Positions 1 through 7,119 are shown, counted from the first letter of the stretch. The stretch: DNA of 10,152 nt from an uncultured Oscillospiraceae bacterium (GCA_900752305.1 CAADUV010000207.1:1-10152), one strand, 5' to 3'. Translations and numbers: made by a program. Notes: generated by a model not told the origin, from the sequence alone.

Positions 1-705
1 ACCTCCATGGAAAAGGTCATCGGCGCACTGGGGGAATCCTTCATGCAGAACAACCAGGGCGTCACCTTCACCTACAACCCCACCGGCTCCGGCTCCGGCA
101 TCACTGCCGTCTCCGAAGGCCGCTGTGACATCGGCCTGTCCAGCAGAAGCCTGAAGGACGAGGAAAAGAAGTCCGGCCTGAAGGAAACTACTCTGGCACT
201 GGACGGCATCGCCATCATCGTCAACCCCCAGAACAAGGTGGAAGACCTGGACATTGAGACCATCGGCAAGATCTACACCGGTGAGATCACCAACTGGAAG
301 GACGTGGGAGGCGACGATGCAGAGATCGTCCTGATCGGCCGTGAAGCAGGCAGCGGCACCCGCGATGGCTTTGAATCCATCACCAAGACCGAAGACAAGT
401 GCAAGTATGGCCAGGAACTGACCTCCACCGGCGACGTCATCACCACCGTCAGCCAGAACCCCAACGCCATCGGCTACGCATCCCTGGCAGCTGTCAAGGA
501 TAACGTCAAGGCTCTGTCCGTCGGCAAAGTAAAGCCCACCGAAGCCACCGTCAAGGACGGCAGCTATGTGGTACAGCGTCCCTTCGTCCTGGTCACCAAG
601 GACGGCAAGGCTCTGTCTGACACCGCGCAGAAGTTCTTCGACTATGTGACTTCCGCTGACGCCTCCCAGATCATCTCCGACGCTGGTGCAGTGCCCGTCA
701 AGTAA
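1..705 (+). CDS. pstS: Phosphate ABC transporter substrate-binding protein PstS (5' partial)
   Basis: This is the extracellular phosphate-binding protein that hands phosphate to the PstCAB transporter. The reading frame is open from base 1, and its first residues (T-S-M-E-K) match the internal phosphate-loop region of PstS, so the ATG at 7 is an internal Met. The signal peptide and lipobox are outside the window. Visible family marks, numbered from base 1, are the T-G-S-G-S-G loop at residues 28-33, the G-R-E-A-G-S-G-T-R-D phosphate-binding block at 113-122, and the I-G-Y-A-S segment near 157. About 234 residues remain, consistent with loss of only the N-terminal part of a protein of roughly 280-300 residues. 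It is followed by a hairpin and then pstC, the standard pst order. The family call is secure. Confidence 0.96.
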   Translation, partial: TSMEKVIGALGESFMQNNQGVTFTYNPTGSGSGITAVSEGRCDIGLSSRSLKDEEKKSGLKETTLALDGIAIIVNPQNKVEDLDIETIGKIYTGEITNWKDVGGDDAEIVLIGREAGSGTRDGFESITKTEDKCKYGQELTSTGDVITTVSQNPNAIGYASLAAVKDNVKALSVGKVKPTEATVKDGSYVVQRPFVLVTKDGKALSDTAQKFFDYVTSADASQIISDAGAVPVK

Positions 706-776
706 TCAGAACCCATTAACTGAAACATAAAATCCTGCCAGGCATCTAACGCCTATAACGCAGCATGAGACAAACG

Positions 777-806
777 GAGGCGGCTGGCAACCCAGCCGCC
801 TCTTTT
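777..806 (+). terminator. Intercistronic hairpin with T-tract between pstS and pstC
   Basis: GAGGCGGCTGG (777-787) pairs perfectly with CCAGCCGCCTC (792-802) around a 4-base loop (CAAC) and is followed by TTTT at 803-806. This has the form of a Rho-independent terminator. It lies inside the pst operon, so it is probably a leaky terminator or a 3'-end stabiliser that gives more pstS than pstCAB mRNA. That role is inference. The rest of the 146-base gap holds a TG-rich stretch (815-830) and the pstC ribosome binding site; no convincing promoter hexamers were found. Confidence 0.85.
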
Positions 807-851
807 CTGCCAAATGTGTGTATTGTGTGTAGTTAGGACGAGGGAATCGTT

Positions 852-1721
852 ATGAAAAACAAGAAACAACTCTTTGAGAACATCGTCCACGGCATCTTCT
901 TGATCCTAGGACTGATCGCCGTGGCCTGTGTTCTCATGATTACCATATACCTGGTCATCTCCGGCATCCCAGCCATCCGGAAGATCGGCCTGGTGCCCTT
1001 CCTCTTCGGCACCACTTGGGCATCCACCGCAGCGGAACCCTCCTACGGCATCCTGCCCTTCATCCTGACCAGCGTCTACGGCACCGCCGGAGCCATCGTC
1101 ATCGGCGTACCCATCGGCTTCCTTACCGCGGTGTATCTGGCCAAATTGGCGCCCCCCAAGGTGAAAGCCGTCCTGGAAGCCGCCGTCAGCCTCCTGGCTG
1201 GCATCCCCTCCGTGGTCTACGGCCTGGTGGGTATGCTCATCCTGGTCCCCGGCATCCGACTGATCTTCCACATCCCTGACGGGGCAAGCCTGCTGGCCGC
1301 TATCATCGTGCTGGCCATCATGATCCTGCCCTCCATCATCAAGGTGTCTGTCACCGCCCTGGAGGCCGTCCCGCAGGAGTACGAGGACGCATCCCTGGCT
1401 CTGGGCGCCACTCCCATCGAGACCTATTTCAAGGTCTCCGTCCCCGCCGCCAAGAGCGGCATCGCAGCCGCTGTGGTGCTGGGCGTAGGCCGTGCCATCG
1501 GGGAAGCCATGGCAGTCATGATGGTCTCCGGCAACGTGCCCAATATGCCGGGCATCTTCACCAGCGTCCGGTTCCTGACCACCGCCGTGGCCAGCGAGAT
1601 GTCCTACTCCGCAGGACTCCAGCGTCAGGCGCTGTTCTCCATCGCCCTGGTGCTCTTCCTGTTCATCATGCTCATCAACGCCACACTGAACTTCTTCTTG
1701 AAGCGGGATAAGGAGGGCTGA
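852..1721 (+). CDS. pstC: Phosphate ABC transporter permease PstC
   Basis: This is one of the two membrane subunits of the high-affinity phosphate importer; with PstA it forms the channel in the cytoplasmic membrane. The 289-residue product begins with a short basic stretch, then a long hydrophobic helix (about residues 13-37), and has several more hydrophobic segments as expected for a six-helix permease. It carries the G-I-P-S-V-V-Y-G-L-V-G-M signature and a typical EAA loop at about 176-205 (E-Y-E-D-A-S-L-A-L-G-A), where the ATPase docks. The ATG is preceded by GAGGG at 840-844 with 7-base spacing. It ends 3 bases before pstA. PstC is chosen over PstA because of its first position after pstS and its closer similarity to the PstC signature; the pair is unambiguous. 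Confidence 0.96.
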   Translation: MKNKKQLFENIVHGIFLILGLIAVACVLMITIYLVISGIPAIRKIGLVPFLFGTTWASTAAEPSYGILPFILTSVYGTAGAIVIGVPIGFLTAVYLAKLAPPKVKAVLEAAVSLLAGIPSVVYGLVGMLILVPGIRLIFHIPDGASLLAAIIVLAIMILPSIIKVSVTALEAVPQEYEDASLALGATPIETYFKVSVPAAKSGIAAAVVLGVGRAIGEAMAVMMVSGNVPNMPGIFTSVRFLTTAVASEMSYSAGLQRQALFSIALVLFLFIMLINATLNFFLKRDKEG

Positions 1722-1724
1722 GAC

Positions 1725-2588
1725 ATGAAAACCAAACACATTTCCCCCCAGCGCAAGGCGTACATCGCCCTCATGCGCACCCTCATGGCCATCGCCGCCA
1801 TCTTGACCGGTGTCCTGGTGCTCTTTCTCATCGTCTATGTGCTGGCCAAGGGCGTCCCCAACATCTCGTGGGAGCTGCTCTCCACCTCCCCCAGCTACCT
1901 GTCCGATAAGATCGGCATCCTGCCGGACATCCTGAACACCATCTACATCGTCATCGCCACCTTGGTCATCGTCCTGCCCGTAGGCGTGGGCGCTGCCATC
2001 TACCTGACCGAGTACGCCTCCGGCAAAAAGGTGGTCGCCATCATCGAGTACGCTGCCGAGACCCTCTCCGGCATCCCATCCATCATCTATGGCCTGGTGG
2101 GTATGCTGTTCTTCTGCCAGTTCCTGGATATGCAGACCTCCCTGCTGGCCGGTGCCCTGACCCTGGTCATGATGAACCTGCCCACCATCATGCGCACTAC
2201 CCAGGAGAGTTTGAAGACCGTCCCCCAGAGCTACCGGGAAGGCGCCTTCGGCCTGGGCGCAGGCAAGTGGCGGGTCATCCGCACGGTGGTTCTGCCCGGC
2301 TGCGTGGACGGCGTCATTACCGGCTGCATCCTGGCCGTGGGTCGTATCCTGGGCGAGTCCGCCGCCCTGCTGTTCACCGCTGGCTTTGCCCACGCCCTGA
2401 ACGGCTTCTGGGAAGGGCTGAACAGCGCAGGCGCCACCCTCACCGTGGCACTGTACGTGTACGCCAAGGAACAGGGTGACTTCGACACGGCCTTCGCCAT
2501 CGCCGCCATCCTCATGGTGATGACCCTGGTCATCAACCTGGCCGCCACCTTGGTAGAGAGACATTTCAGGAGGAAGAAAGAACGATGA
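1725..2588 (+). CDS. pstA: Phosphate ABC transporter permease PstA
   Basis: This is the second membrane subunit of the Pst importer. The 287-residue product has an N-terminal hydrophobic helix (about 20-42), the [12 protein letters not shown] block shared with PstC, and an EAA loop ([11 protein letters not shown]) in its second half. The ATG has a strong AGGAGGG ribosome binding site at 1711-1717, inside the end of pstC. The stop overlaps the pstB start in the sequence ATGA at 2585-2588, so translation of the two is probably coupled. Length and order fit the family. Confidence 0.96.
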   Translation: MKTKHISPQRKAYIALMRTLMAIAAILTGVLVLFLIVYVLAKGVPNISWELLSTSPSYLSDKIGILPDILNTIYIVIATLVIVLPVGVGAAIYLTEYASGKKVVAIIEYAAETLSGIPSIIYGLVGMLFFCQFLDMQTSLLAGALTLVMMNLPTIMRTTQESLKTVPQSYREGAFGLGAGKWRVIRTVVLPGCVDGVITGCILAVGRILGESAALLFTAGFAHALNGFWEGLNSAGATLTVALYVYAKEQGDFDTAFAIAAILMVMTLVINLAATLVERHFRRKKER

Positions 2589-3340
2589 GCAACATTATTA
2601 CCGTAAAAGATCTGTGTCTGTGGTACGGAAGCCACAAGGCATTGAAGGATATCAACATCAACATCCCCGACCAGAGCATCACTGCCCTCATCGGTCCCTC
2701 CGGCTGCGGCAAATCCACCTTTTTGAAGACTCTGAACCGGATGAACGACCTCATCCCCGACATCAAGATCACCGGCGACGTCCGCTATCAGGGCAAGGAC
2801 ATTTTTGGGGCAGACGTGGACGTGAGCCAGCTCCGCCGGGAGATCGGCATGGTCTTCCAGAAGCCCAACCCTTTCCCCATGAGCATCTACGACAACATCG
2901 CCTACGGCCCCCGCACCCACGGCATCAAGGCCAAGGCCCAGCTGGATGAGATCGTGGAACGCTCCCTGCGGGACGCCGCCATCTGGGACGAGGTGAAGGA
3001 CCGTCTGAAAAAGAACGCCCTGGGTCTCTCCGGCGGTCAGCAGCAGCGACTGTGCATCGCCCGTGCCCTGGCGGTGGAACCCAACGTCCTGCTCATGGAC
3101 GAACCCACCAGCGCCCTGGACCCCATCTCCACCTCCAAGATTGAAGAGCTGGCCATGGAGCTGAAGGAGAAGTACACCATCGTCATCGTCACCCACAACA
3201 TGCAGCAGGCCGTCCGTATCTCGGACAACACCGCTTTCTTCCTGCTGGGCGAGCTGGTGGAGTACGACAACACCGAAAAGCTGTTCTCCACGCCGGAGGA
3301 TCAGCGCACCGAAGATTACATCACCGGGAGGTTTGGTTGA
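2585..3340 (+). CDS. pstB: Phosphate ABC transporter ATP-binding protein PstB
   Basis: This is the ATPase that drives phosphate import through PstCA. All motifs are intact in its 251 residues: Walker [10 protein letters not shown] at 37-45, Q-loop Gln92 followed by the PstB-typical K-P-N-P-F-P-M-S stretch, signature L-S-G-G-Q-Q-Q-R at 148-155, Walker B and catalytic Glu in L-L-M-D-E-P-T (Glu173), D-loop S-A-L-D, and switch His204 in V-T-H-N-M. The ribosome binding site AGGAGG at 2568-2573 lies in the end of pstA, and the start codon overlaps the pstA stop by 4 bases. The K-P-N-P-F-P block separates it from other ABC ATPases. Confidence 0.98.
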   Translation: MSNIITVKDLCLWYGSHKALKDININIPDQSITALIGPSGCGKSTFLKTLNRMNDLIPDIKITGDVRYQGKDIFGADVDVSQLRREIGMVFQKPNPFPMSIYDNIAYGPRTHGIKAKAQLDEIVERSLRDAAIWDEVKDRLKKNALGLSGGQQQRLCIARALAVEPNVLLMDEPTSALDPISTSKIEELAMELKEKYTIVIVTHNMQQAVRISDNTAFFLLGELVEYDNTEKLFSTPEDQRTEDYITGRFG

Positions 3341-3341
3341 T

Positions 3342-4004
3342 ATGAGAAGTCGTTTTGACGAACAGTTAGCGCTGCTCAATCAGCAGCTGATCGAAATGGG
3401 CGCCCTGTGCGAGGAGGTCATCGAAATGTCCTCCCAGGCTCTGACCGATGGGGACAAGGAGCTTGCCAAGCAGGTGGCACCTCTGGATTCCGAGATTGAC
3501 CAGAAGGAGCGCAACATCGAGTCCCTCTGCCTGCGGCTGCTCCTCCAGCAGCAGCCAGTGGCCACCGACCTGCGCAAAATCTCCTCTGCCCTGAAGATGA
3601 TAACGGACATGGAACGCATCGGCGACCAGGCCGAGGACATCGCCGAGATCGTCCAGTTCCTGGACGAACCGGCCAAGGAAGAAGCCCTCATCCACAAGGA
3701 CGGCCAGTTGCGGGAGATGGCCAAAGCCACCATCCGCATGGTCACCGAGAGCATCCACGCCTACGTCAAGCACGACGTGAAGGTGGCGGAGCAGGTGCTC
3801 AAGGAGGACGACATCGTGGACGGATACTTCGCCCAGGTGAAGCGGCAGCTGATTGATAAAATCGCCGCCAACCCGGCGGAAGGGGAGTACGCGCTGGATT
3901 TGCTGATGATCGCCAAGTACTTCGAGCGCATCGGCGACCACGCCGAGAACATTGCCGAGTGGGTCATCTTCATGGTCACCGGCGAGCATAAAGAGGGCAC
4001 CTGA
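3342..4004 (+). CDS. phoU: Phosphate transport system regulator PhoU
   Basis: PhoU is a cytoplasmic helical protein that links the Pst transporter to control of the Pho response and prevents excessive phosphate uptake. The 220-residue product has the usual tandem repeat of two three-helix bundles. Each carries the metal-binding E-R-I-G-D motif: E-R-I-G-D-Q-A-E-D at 91-99 and E-R-I-G-D-H-A-E-N at 195-203. I chose ATG at 3342 (M-R-S-R-F-D-E-Q-L) because it matches the family's usual N-terminus and has GGGAGG at 3326-3331 with 10-base spacing. An in-frame TTG at 3333 lies directly against that ribosome site and is unlikely to be used. It starts 1 base after the pstB stop and is the last gene of the operon. 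Confidence 0.96.
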   Translation: MRSRFDEQLALLNQQLIEMGALCEEVIEMSSQALTDGDKELAKQVAPLDSEIDQKERNIESLCLRLLLQQQPVATDLRKISSALKMITDMERIGDQAEDIAEIVQFLDEPAKEEALIHKDGQLREMAKATIRMVTESIHAYVKHDVKVAEQVLKEDDIVDGYFAQVKRQLIDKIAANPAEGEYALDLLMIAKYFERIGDHAENIAEWVIFMVTGEHKEGT

Positions 4005-4013
4005 TACCCGGAA

Positions 4014-4053
4014 GCGTCCCGTCACCAGAGGTGGCGGGACGCGCTGCATTTTT
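4014..4053 (+). terminator. Rho-independent terminator of the pst-phoU operon
   Basis: GCGTCCCGTCACC (4014-4026) pairs with GGTGGCGGGACGC (4030-4042), 13 bp with one G-T wobble and a 3-base loop (AGA). A TTTTT run follows at 4049-4053. The run starts 6 bases after the stem, slightly farther than ideal, but position and strength support termination just after phoU. Confidence 0.85.
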
Positions 4054-4072
4054 GCCATACGAAGAAAAAGCG

Positions 4073-4101
4073 TTGTCAATCTCTGTCTTTCATGCTATGA
4101 T
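4073..4101 (+). promoter_or_regulatory. Sigma-A type promoter of the EIIA-ptsH-ptsI operon
   Basis: The -35 TTGTCA (4073-4078) and -10 TATGAT (4096-4101) are separated by 17 bases. A TG at 4093-4094 makes an extended -10. Transcription should start near 4107-4108, leaving a leader of about 63 bases before the EIIA start codon. No clean catabolite-responsive element was found in this stretch. Confidence 0.8.
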
Positions 4102-4170
4102 GGTAGACGTGAAAAAACGCCGCCGACCGAGTTTTTCGGCACCGAGCGGAGCGGAAAAGGGGTAACAGTC

Positions 4171-4629
4171 ATGAACATCACAGCACTTCTCCCGCCGGAG
4201 GCCATCGTCGTCCGCGCGGATGTGCAGACCAAGGAGGCCGCCATTGACCTGCTGGCAGAGCTGCACGACCAGGTGGGGCACCTGTCCGACCGGGACGCCT
4301 ACAAACAGGACGTCTGGAAACGGGAAGGGGAGTGCGTCACCGCCATCGGCATGGGCATGGCCATCCCCCACGCCAAGAGCAACGCCGTGAAGACGCCGGG
4401 TCTGGCCGCCATCACCGTCCCAGACGGCATCGACTGCCACGCCCTGGACGGCAAGCCCACCCGCCTGCTGTTCATGATCGCCGCCCCGGACGACGGCGAC
4501 CTGCACTTGCAAATTTTGTCCAGCCTCATGACCCTCCTCATGGAGGAGGAGCGCCGGGAACGGCTGGTGCAGGCGGCCACGCCGGAGGCATTTCTGGCGG
4601 AGCTGGAAGCGGCGGAAGCACAGGCGTAA
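4171..4629 (+). CDS. PTS fructose-type EIIA domain protein (stand-alone)
   Basis: This is a cytoplasmic phosphotransfer protein of the phosphoenolpyruvate:sugar phosphotransferase system, fructose/mannitol EIIA family (PTS_EIIA_2). The 152-residue product is one EIIA domain, with the phosphorylated His67 in the motif G-M-A-I-P-H-A-K-S. The later G-I-D segment and the L-L-F-M-I-A-A-P stretch followed by D-L-H-L-Q-I-L resemble the EIIA part of fructose enzymes more than the nitrogen-type PtsN. The start ATG at 4171 has AAAAGGGG upstream (4155-4162), and a good promoter lies downstream of the phoU terminator. The frame is open upstream to 3952 inside phoU, but that is not used. No EIIB or EIIC is nearby, so its phosphate acceptor is unknown; it may serve a remote transporter or act as a regulator. 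Confidence 0.9.
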   Translation: MNITALLPPEAIVVRADVQTKEAAIDLLAELHDQVGHLSDRDAYKQDVWKREGECVTAIGMGMAIPHAKSNAVKTPGLAAITVPDGIDCHALDGKPTRLLFMIAAPDDGDLHLQILSSLMTLLMEEERRERLVQAATPEAFLAELEAAEAQA

Positions 4630-4654
4630 CTTTGCAGAGAAAGAGGGAACAGGA

Positions 4655-4921
4655 ATGGTATCCAGACAGATCACGATCGTCAATCGGGACGGTTTTCATA
4701 TGAGAGCGGCAGGGGACTTTGCCAAAGCCATGGCGACTTTTGACAGCGAGGTCACCGTCTCCTCCGCCGCTAAGCGCGTCAACGGCAAGAGCATGATGCA
4801 CCTCATCGCCTCCGGCTTCCAGAAGGGCACCGAGCTGACCATCCAGTGCGAAGGCCCCGACGAGGCCGCCCAGCTGGAAGCGGCCTGTGAGATGATCGCC
4901 TCCGGGTTTGGTGAAGCATGA
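4655..4921 (+). CDS. ptsH: Phosphocarrier protein HPr
   Basis: HPr carries phosphate from enzyme I to EIIA proteins. The 88-residue product has the normal length and layout. The active-site loop is G-F-H-M-R-A-A, with His15 and Arg17 present. The usual Pro18 is Ala, and position 16 is Met rather than the common Ala. Ser46 in V-N-G-K-S-M-M is kept, so the regulatory HPr kinase/phosphorylase site of Gram-positive HPr is available. The ATG at 4655 has GAGGG at 4643-4647 with 7-base spacing. It lies 25 bases after the EIIA gene, and its stop overlaps the ptsI start (ATGA, 4918-4921). It is the better candidate for the general HPr of the cell than the paralogue on the minus strand at 6841-7119. 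Confidence 0.95.
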   Translation: MVSRQITIVNRDGFHMRAAGDFAKAMATFDSEVTVSSAAKRVNGKSMMHLIASGFQKGTELTIQCEGPDEAAQLEAACEMIASGFGEA

Positions 4922-6630
4922 GCGGGCAGACAGCACCCCTGTCGGGCATCCCCGCCTCCCACGGCATCGGCATCGGCACCGCCGTTCTGCTGCGCCCCCA
5001 GAGCCTGACCTATGAGCCTCACCCGGTGGAGGACAAGGCGGCGGAGAAAGCGCGCCTCCAAGCCGCCATCAGCCAGTTCATCCAGGACACCCAAGCCGTG
5101 GCCGACACCTTCGGCAAACGCCTGGACGCCCGTGACGCGGAGATTTTAACCGGCCACATCGACATGATACAGGACCCGTTCCTGCAGGAGGAGATGTGGA
5201 ACCGCATCGACGAGGGCATGTGCGCGGAAGCGGCGGCGGAAGCGGTGTTGGAGATGTTCAAGGCCCTGTTCCAAAGCTCCGAGGTGGAGCTGATCCAGCA
5301 GCGGGTCACCGATGTGGAGGACATTCAGCAGAAGCTGCTGGAAATCCTGCTGGGCGTGGAACAGCTGGATTTGAAACACCTGCCCCAAAACAGCGTCCTG
5401 GTGGTGGACGACCTGACCCCATCCATGACCGCCGAGATGGACCACGACAGCGTGGTAGGCATCGTCACCCAGCGGGGCGGCATCACCTCCCATTCCGCCA
5501 TCCTGTCCCGTGCCCTGGGCATCCCCGCCGTCCTCAGCGTCCCGGACGTTTTGGAGGCAGTGCAGGAGGGTGCCGCCGTCATCGTGGACGGCACAAAGGG
5601 TACCGTGCTGGTGGAGCCGGACGGGGCTACATTGGAGCAGTACCAGACCTACCAGGCCAGCGCCGCGGCGAAAAAGCAGCAGCTGGAACAGTTCCGCGGA
5701 CGCCCCACCCAGACCAGAGACGGCAAGCCCATGCAGGTGCTGGCCAACATCGGCACCCCGCCGGAGGCCGTCCAGGTCACCGAACAGGACGGGGAAGGGG
5801 TCGGCCTGTTCCGCACCGAGTTCCTCTACATGAACCGCGCCGAAGCGCCGGACGAGGCCACCCAGTACCAGGCGTACCGGCAGGTGTGTGAGGAGCTGAG
5901 CGGCAAACCGGTCATCATCCGCACCCTGGACGTGGGCGGTGACAAGGACATCCCCTACCTCCACTTAGAGCCGGAGGACAACCCCTTCCTAGGCTGCCGC
6001 GCTGTCCGCTACTGCCTGCGCAACCCGGACACCTTCCGCACCCAGCTCACCGCCCTCATGAAAGCAGGCGCGGAGCGGGACGGACAGCTGTGGGTCATGC
6101 TCCCCATGGTGGCCACCGTCACCGAGTTCAAAGAGGTGCGCGCCCTGGCCGAGGACATCGCCCAACAGACCGGCCTGCCCCTGCCCAAGCTGGGCACCAT
6201 GATCGAGACCCCAGCGGCCATGCTCATGGCGGACGTGCTGGCCAAATACTGTGACTTTTTCAGCATCGGCACCAACGACCTCATCCAGTACCTGATGGCC
6301 GCCGACCGGGGCAACCCCAACGTGGCCTACCTATACCAAGCCTGCGACCCGGCCGTGCTCCGTGCCCTCCGGTCGGTCATCCAGGCAGGCGTCCGAGCGG
6401 GCATCCCGGTGGGGCTGTGCGGGGAGATGGCGTCGGACGCCCTGCTCATCCCGGTGCTCTTGGGCTTCGGCCTGGAACGGTTCCCCGTTAGCCCCTCCGC
6501 CATCCTGAACACCCGGCGGGAGATCAGCCGTTGGAGTATCCAGGAGGCGCAGAACATCGCCGACCACGCCCTGACCTTGGAGACCGCCGCCCAGGTGGCC
6601 GCGTACCTCAACCAGGTGCAGGAGCGGTAA
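4918..6630 (+). CDS. ptsI: Phosphoenolpyruvate-protein phosphotransferase (enzyme I)
   Basis: Enzyme I starts the PTS cascade by taking phosphate from phosphoenolpyruvate onto a histidine and passing it to HPr. The 570-residue product is full length. The N-terminal part (about 1-250) holds the HPr-binding helices and the swivelling domain with active His192 in G-G-I-T-S-H-S-A. The C-terminal barrel holds the PEP-binding residues Arg299 (G-L-F-R-T-E-F), Arg335 (R-T-L-D-V-G-G-D-K), Asn453-Asp454 (G-T-N-D-L-I-Q-Y), Arg464 (A-A-D-R-G-N) and catalytic Cys501 (G-L-C-G-E-M). Everything needed for activity is visible. The 4-bp overlap with ptsH suggests translational coupling. The order EIIA, HPr, enzyme I matches the domain order of fused FruB-type proteins. 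The gene is followed by a strong terminator. Confidence 0.97.
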   Translation: MSGQTAPLSGIPASHGIGIGTAVLLRPQSLTYEPHPVEDKAAEKARLQAAISQFIQDTQAVADTFGKRLDARDAEILTGHIDMIQDPFLQEEMWNRIDEGMCAEAAAEAVLEMFKALFQSSEVELIQQRVTDVEDIQQKLLEILLGVEQLDLKHLPQNSVLVVDDLTPSMTAEMDHDSVVGIVTQRGGITSHSAILSRALGIPAVLSVPDVLEAVQEGAAVIVDGTKGTVLVEPDGATLEQYQTYQASAAAKKQQLEQFRGRPTQTRDGKPMQVLANIGTPPEAVQVTEQDGEGVGLFRTEFLYMNRAEAPDEATQYQAYRQVCEELSGKPVIIRTLDVGGDKDIPYLHLEPEDNPFLGCRAVRYCLRNPDTFRTQLTALMKAGAERDGQLWVMLPMVATVTEFKEVRALAEDIAQQTGLPLPKLGTMIETPAAMLMADVLAKYCDFFSIGTNDLIQYLMAADRGNPNVAYLYQACDPAVLRALRSVIQAGVRAGIPVGLCGEMASDALLIPVLLGFGLERFPVSPSAILNTRREISRWSIQEAQNIADHALTLETAAQVAAYLNQVQER

Positions 6631-6643
6631 ATTTGCAACAAAA

Positions 6644-6690
6644 AAACACGAAACGCTGCGGTTTTGCTTGGCGTTTCGTGTTTATTTTTG
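6644..6690 (+). terminator. Bidirectional terminator after ptsI
   Basis: AAACACGAAACGC (6644-6656) pairs perfectly with GCGTTTCGTGTTT (6671-6683), a 13-bp stem with a 14-base loop, followed by ATTTTTG. An A-run precedes the stem, giving a T-run on the minus strand too. It therefore can stop both the + strand PTS operon and the minus-strand HPr-like transcript arriving from 6841. Confidence 0.88.
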
Positions 6691-6717
6691 TCTCACAGAG
6701 TTCCGCTATTACTCCGA

Positions 6718-6749
6718 TAGGTTCTCCGCCTGAAAACAGGCGGAGCCTA
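6718..6749. repeat. Inverted repeat 1 of hairpin cluster
   Basis: CTCCGCCTG (6724-6732) and CAGGCGGAG (6737-6745) form a perfect 9-bp stem with an AAAA loop. An outer TAGG (6718-6721) / CCTA (6746-6749) pair extends it across a 2-base TT bulge. No T-tract follows on the + strand, so it is not an ordinary terminator. Confidence 0.8.
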
Positions 6750-6754
6750 CGCTA

Positions 6755-6779
6755 CCAAATGTGCCCCCGGCACATTTGG
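6755..6779. repeat. Inverted repeat 2 of hairpin cluster
   Basis: CCAAATGTGC (6755-6764) pairs perfectly with GCACATTTGG (6770-6779). A further C-G pair can close a 3-base CCC loop. It begins 6 bases after the previous hairpin and has no T-tract next to it. Confidence 0.8.
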
Positions 6780-6811
6780 CTTAACGCTGCGGCATGCACC
6801 CGGCTGCAACC

Positions 6812-6837
6812 TCGACAAAATGCTTGCATTTTGTCGA
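6812..6837. repeat. Inverted repeat 3 of hairpin cluster
   Basis: TCGACAAAATGC (6812-6823) and GCATTTTGTCGA (6826-6837) are perfect 12-base arms separated by 2 bases; in RNA the closing loop would be 4 bases with 11 pairs. It sits 3 bases beyond the stop codon of the minus-strand HPr-like gene, so it would form at the very 3' end of that message, perhaps protecting it. No U-run follows on the minus strand. Confidence 0.8.
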
Positions 6838-6840
6838 ATG

Positions 6841-7119
6841 TCATTTGTGGGGCAGCTCGTTCAGTTCGTTCTCAATGAAATCCACGAACAGATCCAGCGC
6901 TTCCTCTTCCTTCTTGCCGTCACAGCACAGGGTCACTTCCGAGTCCTTCTTCAGGTAGTTGGCCATCAAGTCCACCACGTTCTTGGCGTTGATGTCCTTG
7001 CCCTTGTAGTTGATCCAGATCTTGCATTCGTAAAATTTGCTCAGCCGGTCGCTGATCATCACCGACGGGAGCATATGCAGGCCGTATTCACAGGTGATCT
7101 TGACTTTTTTGGAAACCAT
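6841..7119 (-). CDS. Divergent HPr-family protein (has His15, lacks Arg17 and Ser46)
   Basis: The 92-residue product is recognisably HPr-like by length, pattern and the loop G-L-H-M-L-P-S at residues 13-19, with His15 and Pro18 in the normal places. Arg17, which helps phosphotransfer in ordinary HPr, is Leu. The region around the regulatory serine reads I-N-A-K-N-V-V, with Asn in place of Ser46. It may therefore accept phosphate poorly or from another partner, and should not respond to HPr kinase. Start ATG at 7119 has AGGGGG at 7135-7130 with 10-base spacing; an upstream in-frame ATG at 7149 lies before the ribosome site and is less likely. The gene has its own promoter, is convergent with ptsI, and looks less GC-rich than its neighbours. 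The exact role is unknown; a regulatory carrier or a system-specific HPr are both possible. Confidence 0.85.
   Translation of the reverse strand: MVSKKVKITCEYGLHMLPSVMISDRLSKFYECKIWINYKGKDINAKNVVDLMANYLKKDSEVTLCCDGKKEEEALDLFVDFIENELNELPHK

Noticed and set aside
807..851. Promoter or Pho-box in the TG-rich stretch before pstC
   Set aside because: The TGTGTG repeats were noticed, but no pair of -35/-10 hexamers at proper spacing and no clear repeated PhoP-type box could be read.
906..2564. 552-codon open frame on the minus strand across pstC and pstA
   Set aside because: It lies opposite two certain genes; its product is a low-complexity run of Gly, Asp, His and Gln typical of the antisense of GC-rich codons, and it has no ribosome site or family resemblance.
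3952..4170. Upstream extension of the EIIA gene starting inside phoU
   Set aside because: It would run through the phoU terminator and the PTS promoter; the ATG at 4171 has a good ribosome site and gives the correct domain length.
4102..4170. Catabolite-responsive element or antiterminator site in the EIIA leader
   Set aside because: The leader has a weak GCCGA/TCGGC pairing, but no match to the cre consensus or to a known RAT-type site, so no regulatory call is made.
6718..6837. CRISPR array
   Set aside because: The palindromes differ from each other in sequence and are not separated by equal spacers.
6531..6878. Small + strand open frame over the end of ptsI and the hairpin cluster
   Set aside because: It starts inside ptsI in another frame and passes through the terminator and hairpins; no ribosome site or family similarity.
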